DNA of 64,000 nucleotides from Megalonaias nervosa (Eukaryota; Mollusca; Bivalvia; Unionida; Unionidae). Location: NCBI GenBank assembly GCA_016617855.1, contig JAECUM010009768.1:32765-96764 (forward strand), given 5' to 3'. This document shows, piece after piece, positions 1-12,157 of the stretch (positions within the stretch are counted from its first letter, which is position 1; every line of letters starts with the position of its first letter). The notes beneath the pieces are model-generated. The model did no database searches, was not told the origin of the DNA, and saw only the letters and a program-made list of their open reading frames with translations. The position numbers and the translations under genes are program-made.

Positions 1-299
1 TGTACGCGGTATTGCTAGATAATAATAAAATAACGAAAAAGGCAAAAGGTCTGCCTCGCGATTTTGTTAAAAAGTTTATGAAATTTGATGATTACAAGTA
101 CGCGCTTGATGGCGGTGTTAGTTTTATAACAGCAATGGCTATTCGAACGAATCATCATAAACTCGAAACAGATGTCATTATCAAACGTGGATTGAGCAAT
201 TTTGACGATAAACGTTATTGTGAAAATGGAGTAGATACATTTGCACTTGGTTATTGTTTTGATGATAGATCTATACTCGATATTATATTCGATGACTAA
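1..299 (+). pseudogene. C-terminal end of Polinton/Maverick-type protein-primed DNA polymerase B (partial)
   Basis: The frame is open from base 3 to the TAA/TAG-type stop near 299, about 98 residues, and the 5' part lies outside the window. A Lys-rich ITKKAKGLP motif is followed by a DDYK segment, then a DDKRY motif and a Gly-Val-Asp-Thr-Phe-Ala-Leu-Gly-Tyr ending. This order is what I associate with the extreme C terminus of protein-primed family-B polymerases of Polintons/Mavericks and adintovirus-like elements. The catalytic exonuclease and polymerase motifs would lie to the left and cannot be checked. The next ORF downstream carries an in-frame stop, so the element is probably a decaying integrated copy. 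A linear-plasmid or other viral PolB is an alternative. The family call is from pattern memory without a search. Confidence 0.6.
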
Positions 300-384
300 G
301 GTATGAAATTTTATCTAAACTTTAGAAATAATGTTTGAAAATTTGACAGTCACAAATAGTTACAATAGCAAGATCAAATATCTA

Positions 385-783
385 ATGATGAACGGCAAAT
401 AGTTGACAGTTGAAATTAATAATGAAACATCAGGTATATGTTTTACCGCAGTTCGAGACAAGCTAAAACTTTCACTTACCAGATCTGATGACAGCGAGTA
501 TTTCAATTACCTCGAACAATTGAGCCAGAAGTTGTTAGCGGAATTTAAAAACCTTCACAATCCGATCAGCCAACAAAAATATACTAAACTTACAATCGAT
601 CTTGATCGATCAAAAATATATTTTATCTACAAAAAATATCCTCTTAACAAATCGCAAATAAAAGATTTATTTGAGTCTCGTCGCTGTGTGAGCGGTAAAG
701 TAAAGTTTAGTCTCTACTATCGTGATGATGAAATATTTCTAATATCAACAGTAGAAACATTGATAATTGGTGATGAGGTATAA
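385..783 (+). pseudogene. Unknown Polinton-associated ORF with a nonsense codon
   Basis: A long open frame (403-783, about 126 aa) has no ATG of its own. In the same frame, two ATGs at 385-390 are followed after two codons by TAG at 400-402. The simplest reading is a gene of about 132 codons broken at its sixth codon. The product is rich in Lys, Ser and Leu, with no signal peptide or membrane segment that I can see. It lies 85 bases after the polymerase stop on the same strand, so it is probably a cargo gene of the same element. I do not recognise the family. Alternatively, translation could start at a non-ATG codon. Confidence 0.45.
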
Positions 784-790
784 ATAATAT

Positions 791-916
791 ATGAAAAATG
801 CCACTTACTTGATTCCGCTCGGTGAAGACGTCCTCTTGAAAGTGCCTCAGAAGGAAATTTTACCTGCCTTATATACTAATAGATCTGCGTGGGCGTTTTC
901 TAGAAATTCCATGTGA
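791..916 (+). CDS. Short ORF at the right edge of the Polinton-like fragment
   Basis: ATG at 791 and TGA at 914-916 give 41 residues. The ATG lies 8 bases after the previous stop, the tight spacing typical of these compact elements. The first 30 residues look protein-like (a Leu-Ile-Pro-Leu-Gly stretch). The last residues are read through a direct repeat that starts at 886, so the frame has probably been cut by the element boundary or a deletion. Function unknown. Confidence 0.3.
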   Translation: MKNATYLIPLGEDVLLKVPQKEILPALYTNRSAWAFSRNSM

Positions 917-989
917 TTATGACATTCTAGAAATTCCATGATTATGAGTCATTTTGCGTGGGCGTTTTCTCGAATGTTCTAAAACATGT
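886..989. promoter_or_regulatory. Cluster of heat-shock-element-like motifs inside a short direct repeat
   Basis: The 16-mer TGCGTGGGCGTTTTCT occurs at 886-901 and again at 955-970. TTCTAGAA (two inverted nGAAn units) occurs at 898-905 and 925-932. A three-unit element with correct spacing, TTCTCGAATGTTC, lies at 967-979. HSF-type transcription factors bind inverted nGAAn arrays. Whether these sites work here is unknown; no transcript start is visible nearby. Confidence 0.4.
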
Positions 990-990
990 A

Positions 991-3900
991 TACCTGGCTT
1001 GGCTAATAAATGTATTATTGATTTTTCAGGCTGCGTACATGAGGCAACATCTGTTACAAGCAAAACACTGTAGAGTATTGATTTTCCAGACTGCATAACT
1101 GTAGTAGTCTGGGGATGGGCTCATTTAATCTCAAAATATATTTGCGCTAGAACCAGCCTTTTAGTTTTTAGAAAATCGTTTGGGGTGGAAATTTTAGGGT
1201 CTCTGAGAGAGTAATTTGTATTTGTTCTGAGAGTGGGGAGGGGGTGGAAAGAGGTCTTGGGATAGGATCTGCCTTTTCCCTTACTACTATACGGGATAAG
1301 ATACACAATCGACGCCGCTCTATGACGTGGCCCACCATCAAAATTACACTATTGTACTATTTGATCTGTCATACTGTCGTCTGTTATAATTGTACTTGAT
1401 GTGCCCTTTTACAATTTGCTTCGAGGAAGTAAACAAAAATACATCCATTGATATTTGTTTTTAATAGCTTCGCAGGTGTTAATGCCACGGGAAGGTAGTA
1501 AAAGTCTCTGCCAATGCATGAAATATATTAGAAGCGCTTAGCATCTCTCTAGGCTTTGCAGTATATTAAAAGTAAAAATAAAAACAAACTAGGCACTATT
1601 TCTATCAGTCAAGTTTTGAGGCCCACAAGGGAATCATATTACATTAGTTGTTTCTTACAAAAAGCACATGTATGTGACTACATTTACATTTCGAAAATTC
1701 CTTTTGGAGATGTCATCTATTCCATGCACTGATACTTCACGACACCGGGATTTCTGTAGCTTTAGAAATCCAGATACGCACATCAATGAAAAGACAACAA
1801 ATATTCCACCTTAAAGTTATCCCACGCGCTCGACATGAAAATAATATTTATGTTTCAAACAAATTACTTGACCAACTTCTCCTACCCACTTTAACTTTTT
1901 TTAAGTTTCATTCTTTCCAAACCTAAATATGAATTACACATAGCGGATCCTTCAAAGTGTTTGGAATTAAATACCTGTCATGAATTTAATATTATTTTAT
2001 ATCAGAAATCTTTAACGTCAATAACTACAATCATTACCTAATATATGAATAGGCTTCTACTAAAGTCTGGTGGGAATGTATGAACAAAATGTAATTAAAA
2101 TGTGTACAGTGGAACTATTGATGATGTTCAGAAACACGATGCACAAGAATATCTATTTTCAGAGACGATATAACCATTTCTTTGTCCTTCAACCTACTCA
2201 ACTCAGAGCAATAACCTTCAGCCTTCCATTGGATGGGAAAAATATACCACATTTCCATGAAGCCTGTCTGGGTGCTGAAGTTAAATTTGAAACCATAATA
2301 TGTTTATCAGCAATGATCTTCATCTTCAACCTACCGAATCCGCCATCCCCATTGGCTTATGTCGTGAGTTAAGGGGAACATACTGAGCACATATCATGTG
2401 ATCTGTTCACTATACCTTAAGGTACTATTTTGAAAGATCATACCAAATGTAAAACCAATTTGGGGAAAAAGTAGTCTTCACCTTCAGGTCACTGGCCCAC
2501 AAATCCATAGAATTTTTCTTGGGGGATGGAGTACATATATATCAAAATTAATTGAAATTTATTACCAGAACTAGTGCCATTGAGCAGCATTAAAAGCTGA
2601 AGAAAATGACTTCGGGATGAGAGGAATAATCATACTAAATTAAGTTTAAATCTAACTACCAGAATTAAGGTTGCTGTGCTGACAGTGAAATAGATATCGG
2701 CCAGGCCGCTTACGGGTTCAAACAGTCAATTTCCGATAACACACGAAACTTGTGCGCGTAGGTTGAAACATGACAAAGGTATCAGCTCATTCAGGAAAGA
2801 TATATATAAAAAAAAAACAACATCCATAAATTAAAATAACACAAGAAATTTATTACAAAGATACATTGTAATCGTATAAGACATATAATGCATTGATCAA
2901 ATGATATGTTTTTACATATATGAGACACTAATATATCCATAAAACTTTATAACTTGTTAAAATTTAAAGCTGCATTCCTTCCAAAATCTGATTTCGATTC
3001 CTTCCCAAAATCCATTTAGATTCCAAAAATCAATTGAAAACTAATATTATCGAGAGTGTACAGCGCCTAACAATTTGCAACAATAGTTTTCCATACAAAC
3101 ATTACCTAGATCGTCCAGTTTTTCAGTCTTCAGGGAAACCCTTGCGTTATGCTAAAAAAAACAACAAAAAAACTAGTATTATTTATGTTCAGTGACGTGG
3201 TGATTTTTAAATTGAGACCTTTCCCTTAAATTGCAAACATGCATTATGGGGGGGGGGGGAGGGCACACATTTATAGTTAGACCAGGTTTTAGGTTGGCAT
3301 AGCCATACTTGGAGAGTGAGATAACGCGCTCGTTACCATTGGCTTTGACATCTCGTGAATTAAGCATGGGTTAGCTGTTATAAAGTTCCATGAGCCACGG
3401 ACGTCGCGTTTCTCTTAGCATCCTGATAAGAATGCGTCACGTACAATTTACTACATAGACAATGCCACCACTCACCAAATGAAGTGCTAAATCGTCTGCC
3501 CGACTGTTTAGGTCCCAGCTTGGATTCCACCCTTCATTCTTTACTCCGGTATACCTTTGTTCAAAATATTGGTCACTATTATTCATTGGGAAAGCCAGAA
3601 AATCAGGTTCTTCCAATATCTCAGATTTCAATTGTTAGAGTTGGAATGCAGCTTTAACATAATAATAATAAGGTAAATATAAAGACGTCTTTGCTGGGTC
3701 ACCGGTAAAAGATCGGATAAATCTCTTTTTTTTTTTAACAAAAACTGTAAAAAAAAAAAATAAAAAAAAAAAGTTATTTCTTTAAAACAAAGCATGCAGT
3801 CTACAAGACATCTGATGAATAATTTTCAGTTAGGAAAAGTTATACTGCAAATATAATTTTACTCATTGTGTACCAGTTTTTGTGCGTCTCATGGTCGCTG

Positions 3901-4108
3901 AAACAAACTGTAAAATTAAAGGCCCATGAAAAAAAAATTCACCTGCGTTATGGAAATAGATTCCCTTAATCCACAAATGAATGCACGATGAAAAGGTAAT
4001 GTTTCGAAAAACGACAACAACAAAAAAAAGAATGACCTCAACGAAAGTGTAAAGTTACGCATTCTCAATTGCACTATAATTATGATTTTGCATTAATATT
4101 GCATTTTG

Positions 4109-4111
<3 letters not shown>
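991..4111. other. No gene seen; AT-rich unique DNA
   Basis: All open frames here are short and lack coding character. There is a loose duplication around 1015-1100 (TATTGATTTT-CAGNCTGC twice), a G-run at 3248-3260 and A-rich runs near 3750. I see nothing else. Confidence 0.6.

Positions 4112-4204
<93 letters not shown>
4112..4204. repeat. (AT)n microsatellite
   Basis: About 46 uninterrupted AT units, running into a short GATA run at 4205-4213. The tract is self-complementary. Confidence 0.97.
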
Positions 4205-4206
<2 letters not shown>

Positions 4207-4213
4207 TAGATAG

Positions 4214-6700
4214 ATATCAGTATTCATAAGCAAGAAATAAAAACCAAATATATACTAAAAATTACTTTTAAAAACTACTACAAACAGCAAACACAAGGTG
4301 AACAAAGAAGCCCAAGTGGACCTGATATGACTCACCTGGGTAGTTGATACATATAAGCTTGTAAATGCAAATTCACACATGTATTGAAACTGTTGAGGCG
4401 AAAGAAAAGCTGGCTGCACTTCTGACCACTTTCTCGGCATAATAAATTTATATATTCAACAGATCTCTCCCTGCCCCTAGGTATTAGAACCCGATTCACA
4501 ACTTAGAAACTACTCATAGCCCCAGCCTTGAAAGTATATACACTTACTAAGCATTATAATGGGAGTTTATATTGTGCAGTTAGTAGGGATCCAGAGTCTG
4601 TCCTTATCCATCAGGAAAATCAAAGCACAGAAATATTGAATATCTATGTTTTATATTCCTCCAGCAATAAATATATAAACGAAACGTTCATCCAAATACA
4701 AGAATTTTTTTAAAAACCTGTTTCAATTGTTTGCTTCTTGTGGTTGCGATGAAGGGTTGGGATATATAACTTGTTGTTATGTATTACTGCTAACCTCAAA
4801 ATAAGGTATGTGCTTTCCTTAAAGAAGATCTACATACTGAACAGAATCCTAATGTCAGTTGTTACTTGTGTACTGTGAATATAAACATTATTACCGCACA
4901 ATGTTTAAAAAACAAAATAAACACGCATTAATTTTACTGCTACAATCCTTATGACATACAATAAATTGCTTCAAATATTGTACATTTCATCCATGCACTA
5001 AATTATAGTCAGCACTACCGTTACTAAAGAAAAAGCAATAGTTCACGATAAAGTACTCGCATAAATGTAAGTACAGGATAAGTGTAAGTAGATGTCATCA
5101 GGTTATTAGAATTGCTACAAAGAAGAAACCATCATAGTAATTATAACTTAATATATGGTACCACTCTGAGATCATGAGACCACGTAAAGTATTTGGGAAT
5201 AACTATTTCCAAAGACATGTCTTGGGAAGAAAAAAAAACAAAACATTAATAATATTACAACCAAAGGAAGGAATACACTAAGATTTATCAAAAAAAACAT
5301 CCATACAAACAAAAAAATAAATAAAATGAAAGAAATAACATATAAAATACATGTAAGACTTCTTTTAGAATACTCCTCCACTGTCTGCAAATCTAGGTAA
5401 GAGAAATACATTCAGCCAAAATTAAATGATTCAGCATAGGGCTATAAGATATATTTTTTAAAAACTACAATCAAGCTAGCAGTGTAAAAATATGTACTGG
5501 ACAAGCTTAACATTCCAACGCTGTAAAACATAAGCAAAATGTCTTCTCGTTGCATGCTCTATAAACTTGGGAACAAAACTGGTGAAAACAAATATTCCAT
5601 CCTACACCCATATAAACAATGGACACGAGTACAGTTTCCCATACTCAACAATAAACCTTCACAAATACTGTTTCTTCCATTACAGTCGCTTAAATCTAAA
5701 ACAACTTACTTCCTAAACTGATGAACAGAGCAGACCTTACACCATTCAAGGCTGGTCTACAATGATCCGACATATAATTATCCAATTAATTATTCATTTA
5801 TTTCATCGAACAATTTATGTAATAAAACCATCCACTTATTCAAGCATCATACTTCTTTCTCCATATAACGTAAGCACCATTTATATCAATCCGACGTCAT
5901 GGTTTCTACTGCAGTTTAAATTCCATAAACGACCAATTTCCCTCCTTTGGCCTATCAGTTATTTCTAAAATAAAATATTACAATCTGACATTCTAAATAA
6001 TATTCTATCAAGAGGGTTTTTAGTATTAGTCACAATTGCCCATAAAATTTGTCATTTCACGAAAAATCAAAATGTTTTTGTTTTTTTTTTAATTTTATAT
6101 TCCTTGAAGTCTGAGCAAGTGACAAATAATTTTAACTGCCCCAACAAAATTTCCAAACAGACCTAACCAAATGGACATGGACATTTTGCAGGCCCAAGAG
6201 TTACAAGACGTATATGATACATGATTGTATTCATAATACAAGTTTCACTTTTATTTATTTCTTTTTCTTTCATTTTATTAACCAGACTTTAACATAGTAG
6301 TCTTAATGATTATATAAATTTCGTTTAATTTTTTTTCAATTACGACATCATTTTCAATGCAAGATAGAACTGAAAAATAGCTGTAGCTGTTTTTATGCAA
6401 AGATCTTGCTTGTACACTATTTTTATAATTGTAACTTTTACTGGTAATTGCAGCTTTCATTGCTTCAATAAAAAAAAAAAATAGAACCACCCACAAAATG
6501 CATCAGAACTCAAATACACCTATCGAGAGTTTCAATATTTTTTTTCCTAAAGTGCAAGTCCGCTTTCTCCTCATCCTTTGCACCCCATACTACTGCAATT
6601 TTGCACAGCTACACATCTGGTGGTTTCGTGAAAGACATCGGCTAACCATACTAAGATGTGCTAAACTGGTTGATAAATAGAGAAAACTGCAAAAAAAATT
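4214..6700. other. No gene seen; AT-rich unique DNA
   Basis: Only short shadow ORFs occur, with no splice-bounded coding stretch or recognisable protein. No repeat family from elsewhere in the window was noticed here. Confidence 0.6.
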
Positions 6701-6701
6701 T

Positions 6702-6803
6702 CCGAGTCGGCGGAAAGAACGAGTTAGATATGGCGTAGGGATACGTCGTGGCCGACTTGCATTCATATGTCATATCAAACGAGCTCTTTCTCCCGACTCA
6801 GTG
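6702..6803. mobile_element. ~100-bp palindromic MITE/foldback element
   Basis: The left arm begins CCGAGTCGGCGGAAAGAACG. The right arm, read in reverse complement, begins CTGAGTCGGGAGAAAGAGCT. The imperfect arms continue about 30 bp to GATATG on both sides, so the segment can fold into a long hairpin. It is too short to code. No clear target duplication is seen. Confidence 0.6.
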
Positions 6804-7518
6804 CAAAACACGAATGCGGTTTTATATTTATTACATACCCCCGACCACTTACTACACTTTGTAAATATTTTAGCTTCCAGGTAAGAATGAAATTCCAAAT
6901 GAACCTGGGATTGTAAAAGTTTGATTCACTGCAGATCAAAATATCTATGCGCAGACGTCTAACAACGCAATTAAGTGTGTGAGATACTGCTTGAACAGAT
7001 TATCGAACGCCTGATCAAGCATGTAAAACTAAATTGGTATGTAATAAAGAGACTTTTTTTTTTTTCTTTTTTTTTTTAGACTTGAATATTAACAGAATGT
7101 GTCAGTTTCCAAACTAAATGGCTAAGATGTGTCTACACCTGGTGAGCATGTCCATTACTTGGCCTAGCATCCACTGGCTCCTCAAGCAAAATGTCTTCCA
7201 TGTCTGGCATGTCAACAGCCTGGAAAAGAAAAAGAATCAAGAAGTTGAAGTTTGCCTGAGATCACTTGCCTGTCTGATGGGGGTAATATGAACTTGCATA
7301 TTAAACTGGTGAGATCATGGCCATGTCGAGCAGTAGCGTGGGGAAAAATGGTCTGGCATTCCTTAAAGGCATGGCTGTAAGCCAAACTTTCGATAGACAT
7401 ACAAAGTGAATTGCCGAACTTAACCATCGGTGCCAGATTTATTACTATGCGCGAAATATAGCTTAAAATATGAGCTTTGTTTCTTAAACAGGTCGCGCGA
7501 GATGGGAGAGAAAACCTC

Positions 7519-7551
<33 letters not shown>

Positions 7552-7599
7552 CCTGTAAGAATGATAGGTAAATTGTAAGCAATACCAGCCCCTGTGATC

Positions 7600-7960
7600 C
7601 ATTCAAGAGAATTAGTGACAATTTAAAATTTTCAGTATGTTCATTTGTGGCAGCCATATATCTGAGATCAGGAGGCACCACATTGATTCCGAACCAACAG
7701 TTATCATGATAATTCTTCTGGTGCAGCCCCATATCGATATGACCTTCCATTTAGAAGTAGTAATAACAAAATGTTCAAGATGGCTGCCAATGTGACTATA
7801 CTGGATGTCAGATGGGTACCATTTTAATTTAGCATCAACTATGACATCATAAGAAGTACAACGTTGATATGATTTACCATCCAGAAGAAGAAGCGATAAC
7901 ATTTTCAAGATGGTCATTGTGGTTGTCATACTGAACGGCACAATTGTTACTTAAGACCAA
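7600..7960 (+). repeat. Degenerate tandem array, family R1
   Basis: About two and a half copies of a ~145-155-bp unit. Its landmarks are TTCAAGATGGCTGCCA, then a diverged CACCATTTTNATTTAG, ACCAACTAGAC, CATAAGAAGT and GATATGACC. The same unit recurs at 19390-20490, 22240-22650, 49230-49560, 50130-50345 and 53190-54120, always in plus orientation. Confidence 0.7.
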
Positions 7961-8650
7961 CTAGACACAATAAAACATTCTTCTTGGCGATGTGAAGATT
8001 TGAAGTTATTGTCAAGGGCAAGAACTCCATACAATATTTAAGTTGTCGAGACAAAACCCCTTATAAATCAAATCTATGTCTTTGAAACAATGCATATATC
8101 ACTTTGCATCATAATGTTGGATGGTTATGAGCTATGCTGTTCACAAGCATTTGCAGGACTCACTATACCAATGGTATGGAAAAATGGGAACCAGTCTGGA
8201 AATGTGTGTTATGAATACATATGTGTTTGACTGGCCTGGATTAGTTGATAATGAAAGTTAGAATTTAGTAAAAAGAATCTTTTGAGAGCTTATCTTAGTT
8301 GTCAAAGAAACGGACATTGTTTTACTAATGGAATTTCAGTCCTTTAACAGACTTGAGTTTGGAACACTCATTACTGAAATTTGTACCTGACTCTTACTGA
8401 AGTTACAGATGGTTTACCTAATACATCGACTGGTATGTATTCCTGCTAACATGTGTCCATGTCATACGCATAAAGGCAAACGTGTAAAGGTTTAAGTCCG
8501 ATATGTAAGGTAGTGAATAACGTACACTCATTAACGAGCCTCCCATGCGACACATTACTGCAGGTCCTTGAGATATAAAACCACGGTAAGCGCTCTGGTC
8601 TTAGGAGAAAAGACCTGCCGGAAATACCATTAAACAGATTGTGAAAATAA
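7961..8650. other. No gene seen
   Basis: AT-rich DNA without coding character. The SINE-like stretch GCGCTCTGGTCTTAGGAG near 8590 is too short to assign. Confidence 0.5.
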
Positions 8651-8651
8651 G

Positions 8652-8675
8652 AACAACAACAACAACAACAACAAC

Positions 8676-8744
<69 letters not shown>
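8652..8744. repeat. Compound (AAC)n(AAT)n(ATT)n microsatellite
   Basis: Eight or so AAC units pass into AAT units, then switch at about 8710 to ATT units. The AAT and ATT arms are reverse complements and could extrude as a hairpin. The AAC tract resembles the tail of the SINE-B copies in this window. Confidence 0.95.
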
Positions 8745-8747
<3 letters not shown>

Positions 8748-9039
8748 AACAAGAGGCCTAAACGGTAATGATATCATTCGTCTGCCTACCATAACTTAAC
8801 AGTTGACCACTAAAGCAGCTTATGTAGTATTGTAAAAACATTATATATGAACTATGACCCTAACTTCAAATAATGTTAATTTGACATATTTTAATATATT
8901 CTCAAACAAATTATTTCCAAATTTAAAGGCATAATTTGTATGTATAGTCTCTCACCCTTAATCGAAGTTATCCAAGATCATTATGATACAAGCCTATTGA
9001 CTAAACTAAATGAGAAATATGGCCTCTAAACCAAGGGAA

Positions 9040-10480
9040 GTAATAAGTTCTAACAAATATGATGCAAGATCGTCTCACTGAGAAGGGAGAAAGCGGATAT
9101 TTTAGAACTAGAGACAATGATTACAAAACCTTATCTTCCAGGTTGGATCAAATTCCGAGTGAATTTCCGTCAACAGAGTGGCAACAAGCTTTGCCAGTCA
9201 GATACAATATTACCTCATTAATATGCATAGATCATGCTCATAAACATAGTCCAACATCTTGATAATATCAGACCATTTAACATTTTGGTCTAGATTTGAT
9301 CACAGATAGAGTTGCTAGAGTGTTGGCAAGGTCAACCTGTCTAATGAAAGGTCACGTCATTAATATCCATGAAAATATTGCTCATATTTATACTCGGTCG
9401 AGATTGTTATAATATAAGCCTACTTACCAAGCATAATAAAAAATCTATCAAAGATACAGTCTCCAGAATGGTAACAAACTCAGTCGATTATATGCAATAT
9501 CACCTCATAAATATTCTTAGGTGTCGTTTATAAAATTGGTCAACATCTCAATAATATTAGCCTAATTACCATTTTAATCAAATTGGGTCAGAGATGCCGT
9601 CTCTCGAAGTTCTGATACAATACAACCTCAATAAAACATATATAGACCTCCCTCATAATAAGACTCACTGGATGTGTTTTATTAATATGAACGAATGTAC
9701 AAATTTTTTATTTTTAAATTCTGATCAGAAATGCGTGGACCTTGCTAATAATTGTTTTCTTCTGAGGTCATCAAGATGATTTTAGCTTATTTACAAAGTC
9801 TGATCAAAATCAGATCAGAAATAATGTCGCTGAGGGATAACAAGCTCTGCCAATCATATGCAGGGTCACCCTATTACTATGTGTGGACCCTGCTCATCAT
9901 GAAACTCGCGCAAAATCTTAATGATGTAATCCAGTATTCCAAGACGGATCAAAAACATGGATCCGGAGTGATAACAGGCTCAGCCAATCAGAAGCAAGAT
10001 CTCCTCATGGTTCTCCCTCACTATCAAAGTCATGTGAGATCTTGATGATGTATTCCAAATCTAATCAAACTCATATCAAAAATTTGCTCTTCAGGGTAAT
10101 AACTAGATAAGTCAATCAAGATCACTCCATTAATACGCATCGATCATGCCCATCTATCGAAATCTTCGTACATCTTGATGATACAAACCTATAGTCCAAG
10201 TTGCTAAAAATCATATCAGAAATATGGCTTAGAGTCATACCAAGCCAGCCAATCAGATGCACGATCACCTCATCTTAAACAAAACTGCACCAGTCTAACA
10301 TGTTATTTACTTCTTCCGAGGTCTTGATAATATAAGCCCATATTCCAAGTTGATGAAAATCAGAAATATGGTTTCATAGCGGTAACAAGCTCAGACTCTC
10401 GTATGCAAGATCACCTCATTAATATGCGCCGATCTTGCTCATTATAGGATTATAGGATTATTGAATTCGTGCAAGACTGA
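9040..10480 (+). repeat. Degenerate tandem array, family R2
   Basis: Roughly ten diverged copies of a ~130-155-bp unit. Landmarks are AACAAGCTCAGCCAATCAGA, TGCAAGATCACCTCATTAAT, ATGATATAAGCC and GATCAAAATCAGATCAGAAA. Short ORFs inside are repeat translations. A second array of the family lies at 15090-16060 in the same orientation. Confidence 0.7.
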
Positions 10481-10523
10481 GGTCAAGGTGAACTAATAAT
10501 TATAAGGTTTGTCAAGTAAAATA

Positions 10524-10740
10524 AGAGCAGAGGTAGCTGAGTTGGTTGAGCGCCCGACTTGAAATCCAAGTGTCGCGGGTTTGATACACGCCCAAGTTAG
10601 TGTCTTTAGTGTGTCCTCGGGAAAGAAACTGAGCCCTCATTTCCTCGGCATGGTATAGCCAGTAATGTGCTCAAAAAGTGCCATAAAAGTCCAACCAACG
10701 CATGAAACCAAGACAAAAAATACTCTTAGGGATCATATCA
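10524..10740 (+). repeat. tRNA-derived SINE, family C
   Basis: The head has an A-box-like TAGCTGAGTTGG (10532 on) and a B-box-like GGGTTTGATACACG around 10578. A non-tRNA body with CTCGGGAAAGAAACTGAGCC follows. These are the internal RNA polymerase III promoter blocks of tRNA-derived SINEs. I see only one copy in the window. Confidence 0.5.
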
Positions 10741-10909
10741 TTCACTGCCACATCTTTCAATAAAAAAATATTATAAAATCTGAAAGACATTTTAAGTTCA
10801 ATGTGAAATTAACCTGTACAACTGTATCCAGATATATAAAATGACCCTCCATTTTTATTGTCATCGTCCTCTTCATCATCAGCTTATATCATCCAGACGA
10901 GTTTTTATT

Positions 10910-11060
10910 ACAAAATGTTGTTGCTGTAGGTTTAACGCCAGTCAGCGCACGATAAGCTAGCTATTCACAGCGGCCAATATAACTGGTGTAGGAAGAATAC
11001 GGGGAAAAACCTGGTAAGAACCACCGACCATCAGGAAGGTAGCTTTCTCACATAGCCGCA
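10910..11060 (-). repeat. SINE-B copy, old and truncated
   Basis: Reading the plus strand: TTGTTGCTGTAGGTTTAACG, then CACGATAAGCTA, GGCCAATAT, and AAGAACCACCGACCATCAGG, and it stops near TTTCTCACATAGCC. This matches the 3' half of the better copy at 33440-33690, diverged and lacking the tRNA head. Confidence 0.6.
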
Positions 11061-11206
11061 AAACGTAATCAGTATAATAATAAGAAAAAATCTTACAGCA
11101 AACATTAATGTCTTGAAGATAAAGTAAATATCAGCATGTACAAATGGTATATAGAAATAATTACGCATTTTTGTACAAACATGCCAAAGTACACCAGCAA
11201 ACAACA

Positions 11207-11346
11207 TAGACCTCGATCTGCAGTCGCATAATGTACCGGCAGGTTTGTGTCTATGTTGTTTGTTCAATCAGTTCTATTGATGACTACTAACAAATTGCAT
11301 AGACCCAGATCTACCGGCGCATTAAAGAACGATAGATCTGGGTCTC
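11207..11346. repeat. Palindromic hairpin repeat (AGACCCAGATCTA family)
   Basis: The segment at 11301-11345 has a perfect 13-bp stem (AGACCCAGATCTA against TAGATCTGGGTCT) around a 19-base loop. A diverged hairpin precedes it at 11207-11257. The spacer between them (TGTTGTTTGTTC to CTACTAACAA) recurs next to the hairpin at 35890-36000. Confidence 0.65.
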
Positions 11347-12157
11347 TACAGATTGCTGAGAACTCGACTCATAAGCGAGTACAAACGGTAACTTGAATCC
11401 AACATAGCTGTGCCATAAATACGATATTCTCTGTGGAATCAAGAGCAATTAATAATTCACCCGTTATTATTATTGGAAACCTATTCTTTATCTGTGCTTG
11501 TTATTATATTCTCTTCATTCAGAGAAATGAAAAATGAAAAACTAACACTTTTGCAAAGTTAATTCTCATCCTCAGATAAGTGTCATCAATTTAAATTCAT
11601 CCAGAAAATAAACTCGTGCACCCGATGTTTAAAATTCCTTGTACGCGTTAGAGATAGTTCCAAGTCCGTGTTCGGGGCAAGCTAAAGCACGCGTTAAAGA
11701 CAGTCGCAAGTCCGTGTTCGGGACAAACAAATGACATGCTGAAGCTTTGCCTGGAACAGTGTCTGAAATCGGAGTGTACGTGAACAAAGGAGGCGAATTT
11801 AACGTCGTTTTTATTTGTAGGCTCCTGTACGAGAAATTCTGCGAAATATTTCACATGACAGACAGTAATAGATCAAACAAACAAAGAGAACTTCCAGCAC
11901 ATTGTTTAAAACGTAAATTCAAGGATCATATCTCGAATGTATATCGATATCTGCCATGCAGACTACTTCTGTTATTTACGAAACAATGATTGAAGGAGAA
12001 GTTACAAACGATCGAACTATTTTATTGCGTTTCTAACCCCTTGATTAATCTTACAGCACTCTGCACCATCGTCCCTAAGATTGTGCCTCTGCTATATGTC
12101 GATTTACTATCCAATTCTGGATAGTATCACTACGTCTAACAGCTCAGTTTAGCAGAC
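11347..12157. other. No gene seen; short direct repeat
   Basis: A 25-bp phrase AAGTCCGTGTTCGGG(G/A)CAA occurs twice, near 11660 and 11709, within a 48-bp duplication. The ORFs here have no recognised similarity. Confidence 0.5.

Noticed and set aside
8601..8792. Asn/Ile/Val homopolymer protein
   Set aside because: A translation of the trinucleotide microsatellite.
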